Of a stretch of DNA of 15,315 nt, positions 8,147 through 14,578 are shown piece after piece. A program made the position numbers and the translations under genes. Every line of letters begins with the position of its first letter. Position 1 is the stretch's first letter. This DNA comes from Bacteroidota bacterium. Lineage in GTDB: Bacteria > Bacteroidota > Bacteroidia > Flavobacteriales > Weeksellaceae. Below the pieces are notes generated by a model. The model had not been told where the DNA came from. It saw only the letters and a program-made list of their open reading frames with translations, and searched no databases. The stretch is taken from the NCBI GenBank assembly GCA_023458535.1, contig JAEWYW010000012.1, positions 1-15,315 on the forward strand. Direction: 5' to 3'.

Positions 8147-8180
8147 TACTGAATAGATTTTCAATAATTTAGTACTTTTG
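8147..8180 (+). promoter_or_regulatory. Promoter of the ugd polysaccharide unit
   Basis: TACTTTTG (8173-8180) is an exact TAnnTTTG box 23 bp before the ugd start. The -33 element is weak: TACTG (8147-8151), 21 nt upstream, is the best candidate, which may mean low basal activity or activator dependence. A short AT-rich leader without a Shine-Dalgarno sequence follows. Confidence 0.55.
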
Positions 8181-8203
8181 CAATCTATTTTAAGAGAACA
8201 TAA

Positions 8204-9370
8204 ATGAATATTACAATTGTAGGCACAGGCTACGTTGGTTTATCCAATGCTATCCTTTTGGCTCAACATCACGACGTAATCGCTTTGGACATTGTTCCAG
8301 AGAAAGTTGAGATGCTTAACAACAAAATCTCTCCCATTGAAGATAAGGAAATCAAAGAATTCTTTTCTGAGAAAGAACTACACTTCAGAGCTACAACTGA
8401 TAAAGAAGAAGCATATAAAAATACCGATTACGTTATTGTAGCAACTCCTACAGATTACGATCCCAAAACCAATTATTTTAATACAACAAGTGTTGAAAGC
8501 GTGGTGAACGACGTAAAACAATACAATCCCAACGCAGTGGTTATTATAAAATCTACGGTTCCGGTTGGATTTACCGAAAATCTAAAGAAGGAATTGGATT
8601 TTGACAATATTTTGTTTTCGCCCGAATTCTTACGCGAGGGAAAAGCGCTTTACGATAATCTTTATCCATCCCGTATTATCATTGGTGAACAGAGCGAACG
8701 TGCCCGCATCTTTGCAGATTTATTGCAAGAAGGCGCAATTAAAAAAGATATTCCAGTACTGTTTACTAACGCTACTGAAGCCGAAGCCATCAAGCTATTT
8801 TCAAATACCTATTTAGCGATGCGAGTTGCTTATTTCAATGAATTGGATAGCTATGCACAGATTTATGGTTTAGACAGCAAGCAAATTATCGAAGGTGTTG
8901 GACTCGATCCACGAATCGGAAATCACTATAACAATCCATCGTTTGGATACGGAGGATATTGCTTACCAAAAGACACCAAACAGCTTTTAGCCAATTATGA
9001 TTCGGTTCCCAACAACCTGATACAAGCCATTGTTGATGCCAACCGCACCCGAAAAGATTTTATTTCAGATTCTATTATTGCGAAGCAACCTAAAAAAGTG
9101 GGAGTTTATCGTTTGATCATGAAATCGGGTTCCGACAATTTCCGAGCTTCGGCAATTCAGGGGATTATGAAACGGATAAAAGCCAAGGGAATTGAAGTAG
9201 TGGTCTATGAACCTGTTCTGCACGAGAAAACATTCTTCGGATCTAAAGTTTCCGATAATTTGGAGGAATTTAAGCGCGAGTGCGATGTCATCATCTCCAA
9301 CCGACTTGCGCCCGAATTGGAAGATGTAAAAGATAAAGTGTACACAAGAGATCTTTTCGGAAGCGATTAA
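8204..9370 (+). CDS. ugd: UDP-glucose 6-dehydrogenase, short enterobacterial-like type
   Basis: Ugd oxidises UDP-glucose to UDP-glucuronate with two NAD+, giving a precursor of acidic capsule sugars. The 388-residue protein has the Rossmann motif GTGYVG (7-12), KSTVPVGFT (116-124), EFLREGKALYDN (141-152), the conserved lysine K197 in EAEAIKLFSN and the catalytic Cys253 in GYGGYCLPKDTK (248-259). The second Rossmann domain carries MKSGSDNFRAS (306-316). From memory, length, Cys253 and the C-terminus VYTRDLFGSD equal those of the E. coli and Klebsiella short enzymes. Tyr71, the tyrosine reported to be phosphorylated by Wzc in E. coli, is at the same number here. It heads the plus-strand unit, with an exact -7 box 23 bp upstream and the next gene 24 bp downstream. 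The close likeness to the enterobacterial form may reflect transfer of a capsule gene (inference). Confidence 0.97.
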   Translation: MNITIVGTGYVGLSNAILLAQHHDVIALDIVPEKVEMLNNKISPIEDKEIKEFFSEKELHFRATTDKEEAYKNTDYVIVATPTDYDPKTNYFNTTSVESVVNDVKQYNPNAVVIIKSTVPVGFTENLKKELDFDNILFSPEFLREGKALYDNLYPSRIIIGEQSERARIFADLLQEGAIKKDIPVLFTNATEAEAIKLFSNTYLAMRVAYFNELDSYAQIYGLDSKQIIEGVGLDPRIGNHYNNPSFGYGGYCLPKDTKQLLANYDSVPNNLIQAIVDANRTRKDFISDSIIAKQPKKVGVYRLIMKSGSDNFRASAIQGIMKRIKAKGIEVVVYEPVLHEKTFFGSKVSDNLEEFKRECDVIISNRLAPELEDVKDKVYTRDLFGSD

Positions 9371-9394
9371 TTTTTAACTGAAAACTACCGCTTG

Positions 9395-10372
9395 ATGAAG
9401 AACAAACTTGTTTTACATATGGTTTTTGCAATGCTATTGGCTTTTACAGTCAGTAGTTTTGTTTATTTGTCTTTCGGTAATATTTATTCGAATACCATCC
9501 TCAATTACGAAGCGTTTAATACACAATTTCAATCGGGAATTTACCAATACCGAATTTTAAGCGGGAAATTGCTGATCTGGACGTATGAGTTTTTAGGAAG
9601 TCTCGGATTGAATTATGATGTCTTTAAACTGAAGTTTTTCAATCCCGATTCGGAGCCGCAAATGTATTTAGCGTTTTATTTGTTGAATACTCTTTTTACG
9701 GCTTTGTCGGCGGCAGTTTTGGTTCTAATTTTTGAAACCAAACGGATTAAAGCCACCTCATCCGAAAAATTGATGATGACGTGCTTGGCTATTTTTGCGA
9801 TGGTAATTACGCAATTTGCACTTTCACCCTACGATTGCAGTAGTTATTTTTTTCTGCTAATTTTTATCTATGTTTTTCTTCAATACTTGGAAAAAGGGAA
9901 ATCGTGGCAACTGATTTCTTTAGCGGTCATCATTTTAATATCCACTTTAAACCGTGAATCTTCCGCTTTGAGTTTGTCTTTTGCAGCCACCTTATTGCTT
10001 CACGAATTTGGTTTTAAACGAAAGAGCATCACAACGCTTCTTTTATTGGGTGGCGTTTTTTTAGGAACGTATTTGGGTTTGAGATTTTCAGCAGAAAACT
10101 TTACAACCAACGATGGAAATTTACTCACACAGAATTTCACACAGCCTAAAAACTATCTTGGAATTCTTTTTTGGGCAATTTTCTTCTTGCTAACAATTCT
10201 TCTTGCCAATAACCGAATCAACCGCAGACAGATTATTGTTTTTCATCTGTGGGCACTTCCCTACATTCTGATGTGTTTCTACACCGGAATTTTATATGAA
10301 GTGCGGCTCTACATTCCGATTTTCCTTGGCGCATTGGTTTTAAGCAAATACGAGACAAAAACAATCACATAA
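9395..10372 (+). CDS. Polytopic membrane protein of a polysaccharide locus, possibly GT-C-like
   Basis: No named family is recognised with certainty. The 325-residue protein has roughly eight to nine hydrophobic segments, starting at residues 7-28 and ending at 304-316. Between the first segments lies a polar region with QYRIL (51-55). Further motifs are SPYDCSS (144-150), LNRESSAL (185-192) and YEVRLYIPI (301-309). This pattern (Tyr-Arg early, Asn-Arg-Glu in the middle, Arg near the end) recalls uncharacterised membrane proteins of surface-polysaccharide loci that may be GT-C glycosyltransferases, or a Wzy-like polymerase. Both are guesses. I place the start at the ATG at 9395; an in-frame TTG at 9392 would add one residue. 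It lies 24 bp after ugd and 18 bp before another membrane protein, so it is cotranscribed with them. Confidence 0.75.
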   Translation: MKNKLVLHMVFAMLLAFTVSSFVYLSFGNIYSNTILNYEAFNTQFQSGIYQYRILSGKLLIWTYEFLGSLGLNYDVFKLKFFNPDSEPQMYLAFYLLNTLFTALSAAVLVLIFETKRIKATSSEKLMMTCLAIFAMVITQFALSPYDCSSYFFLLIFIYVFLQYLEKGKSWQLISLAVIILISTLNRESSALSLSFAATLLLHEFGFKRKSITTLLLLGGVFLGTYLGLRFSAENFTTNDGNLLTQNFTQPKNYLGILFWAIFFLLTILLANNRINRRQIIVFHLWALPYILMCFYTGILYEVRLYIPIFLGALVLSKYETKTIT

Positions 10373-10390
10373 ACACAGACCTGAACACAA

Positions 10391-11731
10391 ATGATAAAAA
10401 AACTAATTAACTTTCTCTCTCTATTTGCACTTGCGGTGATTGTTGTCAACGCACTGTTTATTTATCCATCCGCGGACGACTTTTCCTATTTTGTGAAGCA
10501 AAGAGATTATGGTTTTTGGGCTTTTCAGGAATGGCATTATTTCAACTGGGGTGGACGATACATTCCGAATATGATTTTGGGAAGTTTTGATTTTAATGGA
10601 GCTGGACTCTATTATTATCGCCTGATTGCCATGGCTGTAATTTCAGGGCTTTATTTTTCGATGTATGGCTTTACAAAACGAATTCTTGAGCCAAAAGATC
10701 CATTTTTCACTTCAAATTTGATGTTTTTGGCGTACTGCTTTTCTTTATACAGCTTGTCGCAGGAGTTTTATTGGATGCCGGGCAGCATCACCTATACTTT
10801 AAGTTTAATTCTCTGCCTAGTATCCTGGACGATACTCGAAAAAAGTAAAAATCCCGTCTATTTTTTCATTAATGTTTTAATCATTGTTGTTTTAAATGGC
10901 ACCAATGAAATTTCGACCTTGTTTTTCAACGGTTCACTGTTTCTGTATTTGTGTTTCCAGTTTATACAAACCAAAAAAATCAATATTCCTGTTTTCATTT
11001 TGTTTGTGATCAGCGTAGGTTGCATGCTGGCATCAATTTTAGCACCAGGAAACAGCGTTCGTACCCTTTCTGAAAACAATGCCAACACCCATAATTTGGT
11101 ATTTTCACTATCACGAGCCGTTTTCAGAACTGGATTTTTCTTGGCGGAAAGACTTTTTATTTTCTTGATTTTAGGACTCATTTTGTTTCAGCAACTTCAA
11201 AAAAGAAATATAGAAATCAACCTTCCGAATGTTCCAAAAGGACTTCTCAAGGTTTTATGCATTATTTTTCCATTTGCGGTTTTATGCTTTGGAATTTTCC
11301 CAAGTTATTATGCCACAGGAAGAATCCCACCCGAGAGAACCGTCAATACAATTGCTTTTTTCTTTATGATCGCCATTATATTGAGCATTCAATTGTATAA
11401 AGATAATTTTAATACATCTGAAAAATTACAGTGCCAACCCATTTTAAACTACGTACCGGTTTTATTGGTGGTGCTACTTGTTGTTTACCCAAATGATTTG
11501 CGACGTAACATCTACGATTTGTTTTCGGGAAGATCCATGCAATTTGAAAAAGAAATGAGGGCAAGAGATGAATACCTGAAATCGACCCCAGATGCAGTGG
11601 TCACCGTAAAAAAAATAAGCGTTTTGCCCAATACCCTTTTATTTAAAGACATTTCGGAAGATCCTAATACTTTTTTCAACCATTATTTTGCCCGATTTTA
11701 CAATAAAAAATCTGTCAGCGTTCATGAATAA
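10391..11731 (+). CDS. Polytopic membrane protein, DUF6056-like, possible GT-C transferase
   Basis: This 446-residue protein has about ten hydrophobic segments followed by a soluble tail (about 370-446). After the first segment (4-24) come SADDFSYF (27-34) and GGRYIPN (54-60). Acidic residues in the first outer loop are typical of GT-C glycosyltransferases that use polyprenyl-phosphate sugars. Other likely conserved sites are EFYWMPGSITY (125-135), NGTNEIS (169-175), APGNSVR (218-224) and PPERTVN (313-319). The combination of an early DD, YWMPGS, NE and APGN resembles what I remember of the DUF6056 membrane family; this is family recall, not a search. It could also be a polymerase. Its stop overlaps the start of the GT2 gene by 8 bp (ATGAATAA), which suggests translational coupling and joint action. 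Confidence 0.8.
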   Translation: MIKKLINFLSLFALAVIVVNALFIYPSADDFSYFVKQRDYGFWAFQEWHYFNWGGRYIPNMILGSFDFNGAGLYYYRLIAMAVISGLYFSMYGFTKRILEPKDPFFTSNLMFLAYCFSLYSLSQEFYWMPGSITYTLSLILCLVSWTILEKSKNPVYFFINVLIIVVLNGTNEISTLFFNGSLFLYLCFQFIQTKKINIPVFILFVISVGCMLASILAPGNSVRTLSENNANTHNLVFSLSRAVFRTGFFLAERLFIFLILGLILFQQLQKRNIEINLPNVPKGLLKVLCIIFPFAVLCFGIFPSYYATGRIPPERTVNTIAFFFMIAIILSIQLYKDNFNTSEKLQCQPILNYVPVLLVVLLVVYPNDLRRNIYDLFSGRSMQFEKEMRARDEYLKSTPDAVVTVKKISVLPNTLLFKDISEDPNTFFNHYFARFYNKKSVSVHE

Positions 11732-12458
11732 TCAAAATATTGTCATCATTCCTTGCTACAACGAGGAAAAAAGACTTAAAACAGAGGTTTATTTGGAGTG
11801 CTTGAAAAAACTTCCGAATATCAGCATACTTTTCGTGAACGATGGAAGCAAAGATCGAACGCTAGATGTTCTAAACAACCTTGCCGCTCAACTTCCCAAT
11901 CAGATTTCAGTTTTGAATGTTGCAAAAAATGCAGGAAAAGCCAATGCCATCTATCAAGGTGCGAACGAAGCGTTGAAGAAAAGCCCGGAATACATCGGCT
12001 ATATTGATGCCGATCTGGCAGTTTCTTTGGAAGCTTTTCACGAATTGTTGGAAGTTGCCAAAACACAACAAAAAAGCTTTGTGTTTGGTTCGCGTTGGAA
12101 AAGAATCGGATCCAAAATCGACCGAAAATTGTCGCGACATCTCATTGGTCGGGTATTCGCAACCATCGCCAGTAATCTGCTCAATTTGGATGTTTACGAC
12201 ACACAGTGTGGTGCAAAAGTGATGGATGTAAAAACCGCTCAACACGTTTTTGCAAAACCATTTAATGTCAATTGGGTTTTCGATGTCGAAATTTTCTTTC
12301 GTTTGCTTCAGATTTTCCCAAAAGCGCAATTTGAAACCCATGTTGTAGAATTTCCTTTAAAAGAATGGCATGATGTGGAAGGCTCGAAGGTAAAAATATC
12401 CCATTCCATCAATATCTTGAAAGATTTTTTGGTTTTAAAAAAGGTATATGGAAGCTAA
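11724..12458 (+). CDS. GT2 glycosyltransferase, dolichyl-phosphate beta-glucosyltransferase-like
   Basis: The 244-residue protein is a GT-A-fold family 2 glycosyltransferase of the type that moves a sugar from a nucleotide donor to a polyprenyl phosphate. It shows IPCYNEEKRL (9-18), NDGSKD (39-44), the metal-binding DADLA (95-99), FGSRW (121-125), YDTQCGAKVM (158-167), FDVEIFFR (186-193) and WHDVEGSKVK (215-224). The DTQCGAK, DVE and EGSKVK combination is characteristic of DPG-synthase/ALG5-like enzymes. It lacks the N-terminal membrane helix of ALG5 and the two C-terminal helices of GtrB-type enzymes, so membrane attachment would have to come from partners. The ATG at 11724 is preferred because the conserved VIIPCYNEE begins just after it; a TTG at 11688 would lie far inside the previous gene. 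It overlaps the upstream gene by 8 bp and the downstream one by 11 bp. Confidence 0.9.
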   Translation: MNNQNIVIIPCYNEEKRLKTEVYLECLKKLPNISILFVNDGSKDRTLDVLNNLAAQLPNQISVLNVAKNAGKANAIYQGANEALKKSPEYIGYIDADLAVSLEAFHELLEVAKTQQKSFVFGSRWKRIGSKIDRKLSRHLIGRVFATIASNLLNLDVYDTQCGAKVMDVKTAQHVFAKPFNVNWVFDVEIFFRLLQIFPKAQFETHVVEFPLKEWHDVEGSKVKISHSINILKDFLVLKKVYGS

Positions 12459-13434
12459 AACAAAAAATTACAACAGCATCGATGCAGCCAAGTTTGTAAT
12501 GGCTATTTTGGTGATGTCCATCCATATTTACACGGGTTTCCCTGAAGAAATCAATTCGTTTATTGCTAACGGTTTGGCGCGGATTGCGGTACCCTTCTTT
12601 TTTATCGCTTCTGGATTTTTCTTTTTTAGAAAGACAGAAAATTTACAAGTAAAAAATCTGTTTAAAACACTGAAAAGAATCGCTTTGTTATTCATTGGTT
12701 GGACGGTTATCTACGGAATTTATGTATACTTTACCACATTTATTCATTCAGAACACGCATTACTCAATGGCTTCTACTTCCTAAGGCGACATTTGCTTCT
12801 CAATCCGTATGCGCATTTATGGTTTCTACCCGCTTTAATGATCGGACTTTCCATGGGTTGGATTTTTTTAAAATTTAACCTTAAAAAAACAGCGTTGTTT
12901 ATTGGAGTTACACTGTATTTTGTCGGCGTTTTAGGTGATTCGTATTACTATTTAGCAACCAAAAATCAATTGATAAAATCCGTTTTTGACACCTATCTTC
13001 ACTACTTTACCAATTTTCGTAATGGCGTTTTTTTCGGATTTGCATTTGTAATTCTATATGACACCTTTCAAAATATGTCCAGAAAAAACCTCTTTTTTTT
13101 ATCCTTAATATCATTGATGGCTACTTTTGCTGAATATTTTTTTGTGAAAAACAACAGTTACGCTTTAGATTACAATATGTACTTTTCGCTGCTGATTTTT
13201 ACACCGTCATTTTTCCAATTGTTACTAAAAACGCCGTGCAATATATCTGCTTCCATGGCTTTATTTTTCAGGGAATACAGCATGGGAATTTACTTTCTTC
13301 ACCCATTGATAAAAGAACTCAACCCTATTGATTGGGGATTGATGCGCTTCCCGATGATTGCCATCGAATGCATTGTAGTCATTTTCATCATTAAAAAACT
13401 AAAAATACCGATCTTGAGCTTCTTGCTGAAGTGA
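12448..13434 (+). CDS. Acyltransferase-3 family membrane protein, probable sugar O-acetyltransferase
   Basis: The 328-residue protein has about ten predicted membrane segments and the hallmarks of the acyltransferase-3 family. These are an N-terminal DAAKFVMAILVMSIH (12-26) with the conserved His at the end of helix 1, VPFFFIASGFFFF (48-60), and AHLWFLPALM (122-131), the HLWFL form seen in fucose 4-O-acetylase-like members. Such proteins transfer acetyl or similar groups across the inner membrane to surface glycans. Its start overlaps the GT2 gene by 11 bp, so it probably modifies the product of the same unit. The next gene has its own -7 box, so this is likely the last gene of the ugd unit, although no terminator is visible after it. 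The acyl group and acceptor are unknown; fucose, whose synthesis is encoded next door, is one candidate. Confidence 0.88.
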   Translation: MEAKTKNYNSIDAAKFVMAILVMSIHIYTGFPEEINSFIANGLARIAVPFFFIASGFFFFRKTENLQVKNLFKTLKRIALLFIGWTVIYGIYVYFTTFIHSEHALLNGFYFLRRHLLLNPYAHLWFLPALMIGLSMGWIFLKFNLKKTALFIGVTLYFVGVLGDSYYYLATKNQLIKSVFDTYLHYFTNFRNGVFFGFAFVILYDTFQNMSRKNLFFLSLISLMATFAEYFFVKNNSYALDYNMYFSLLIFTPSFFQLLLKTPCNISASMALFFREYSMGIYFLHPLIKELNPIDWGLMRFPMIAIECIVVIFIIKKLKIPILSFLLK

Positions 13435-13460
13435 TAGATGTACTTAATCACAAGAAAACG

Positions 13461-13468
13461 TAAATTTG
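13461..13468 (+). promoter_or_regulatory. Candidate -7 box upstream of fcl
   Basis: TAAATTTG matches TAnnTTTG exactly. The expected -33 position, about 20 nt upstream, shows only GATG (13437-13440), a poor match. If active, it would start a leader of about 55 nt before fcl and separate fcl-gmd from the preceding unit. Confidence 0.4.
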
Positions 13469-13528
13469 TACCCTTATTAATTAAGGATTAAGTTTCAAAA
13501 TTAAAAATCATATATTTAAAAACATCAA

Positions 13529-14455
13529 ATGGATTTAGACTCAAAAATATATATTGCAGGACATCGAGGTATGGTAGGAAGTGCCATTTTCAGAAATCTG
13601 CAGGAAAAAGGTTTTACCAATCTAATAACGAAAACTTCCAGTGAACTTGATCTCAGAAATCCTATAGCAGTCTCTGATTTTTTTGCTGAAGAAAAGCCTG
13701 AGTACGTTTTTTTAGCTGCTGCAAAAGTGGGGGGTATTCATGCAAACAACACGTATAGAGCCGATTTTCTTTATGACAATTTAATGATTCAGAACAATGT
13801 AATCCATCAAGCACACGTAAATGATGTAAAGAAGCTTTTGTTTTTGGGGTCAAGCTGTATATATCCCAAGATGGCACCACAACCTTTGAAAGAGGAATAT
13901 CTTCTTACTGGAACTTTGGAACCCACCAATGAACCTTACGCGATTGCGAAAATAGCAGGTATAAAAATGTGTGATGCCTATAGAAGTCAGTACAACTCCA
14001 ACTTTATTTCTGCAATGCCTACCAATTTATATGGCCCTAACGACAATTACGACCTTAACAATTCACACGTCCTTCCAGCAATGCTCAGAAAATTTCATGA
14101 AGCAAAACTTGATGGAAATAGGGATGTAGAACTTTGGGGCAGCGGAACACCATTACGCGAATTTCTACATGTTGATGATCTTGCGGAAGCTTGTGTTTTT
14201 ATGATGGAGAATTATGATGACTTCGGGCAGGTGAACATCGGTGTAGGCGAAGACTTATCAATTAAGGCTTTAGCAGAGATGATTCAAAAAATTGTTGGTC
14301 ATAATGGTAGAATTATTTGGGACAGTTCCAAACCAGATGGAACTCCAAGAAAACTGATGGATGTACAAAAAATAAATGATTTGGGATGGAAAGCAAAAAT
14401 TGGTTTGCAAGAGGGAATTACAAAAGTTTATAAGGAAAAATTTCTTAACGATTAA
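13529..14455 (+). CDS. fcl: GDP-L-fucose synthase
   Basis: The enzyme (also called WcaG) epimerises and reduces GDP-4-keto-6-deoxy-mannose to GDP-L-fucose with NADPH. The 308-residue protein is a short-chain dehydrogenase-type fold with the nucleotide motif GHRGMVG (11-17) and FLAAAKVGGI (61-70). The catalytic set corresponds to the E. coli enzyme: Ser108/Ser109 and Cys110 in LGSSCIYP, Tyr137 and Lys141 in YAIAK, and His180 in NNSHVLP. Substrate-binding RE-FLHVDD follows (210-217). Length and all active-site residues are normal. The product of gmd, encoded 123 bp downstream, is its substrate, so the pair makes GDP-fucose. The order fcl then gmd is the reverse of the common gmd-fcl arrangement. 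Confidence 0.97.
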   Translation: MDLDSKIYIAGHRGMVGSAIFRNLQEKGFTNLITKTSSELDLRNPIAVSDFFAEEKPEYVFLAAAKVGGIHANNTYRADFLYDNLMIQNNVIHQAHVNDVKKLLFLGSSCIYPKMAPQPLKEEYLLTGTLEPTNEPYAIAKIAGIKMCDAYRSQYNSNFISAMPTNLYGPNDNYDLNNSHVLPAMLRKFHEAKLDGNRDVELWGSGTPLREFLHVDDLAEACVFMMENYDDFGQVNIGVGEDLSIKALAEMIQKIVGHNGRIIWDSSKPDGTPRKLMDVQKINDLGWKAKIGLQEGITKVYKEKFLND

Positions 14456-14484
14456 TTTCTCGGCGTCATCACAAAAAAGCGATT

Positions 14485-14562
14485 AAGATTAATCTTGATT
14501 ATCAAGAAAATATTTTAAGAGGCTTATTAAAATTAAAATAAATAACTAAAAACTATTAGTTA
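14485..14562. repeat. Cluster of three short inverted repeats between fcl and gmd
   Basis: The 123-bp gap holds AAGATTAATCTT (14485-14496), a perfect palindrome. It overlaps CTTGAT-T-ATCAAG (14494-14506), a 6-bp inverted repeat with a one-base centre. Farther on, TAACTA (14543-14548) pairs with TAGTTA (14557-14562) across eight bases. No exact TAnnTTTG box is present. These could be an operator or weak mRNA structures, but short AT-rich palindromes also occur by chance. Confidence 0.35.
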
Positions 14563-14578
14563 AATAGATAGCAAACAA

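Noticed and set aside
10858..11181. A 107-codon minus-strand frame opposite the 446-residue membrane protein
   Set aside because: It is rich in Lys/Asn by complementarity to hydrophobic codons and shows no start context or family resemblance.
11688..11723. Upstream TTG start for the GT2 gene, adding 12 residues
   Set aside because: The added residues lie inside the previous gene and precede the normal GT2 start; the ATG at 11724 gives a standard N-terminus and a short ATGAATAA overlap.
11907..12341. A 144-codon open frame on the minus strand opposite the GT2 gene
   Set aside because: It lies wholly inside a gene with clear GT2 motifs, its peptide shows no recognisable domain, and no promoter or coupling supports it.
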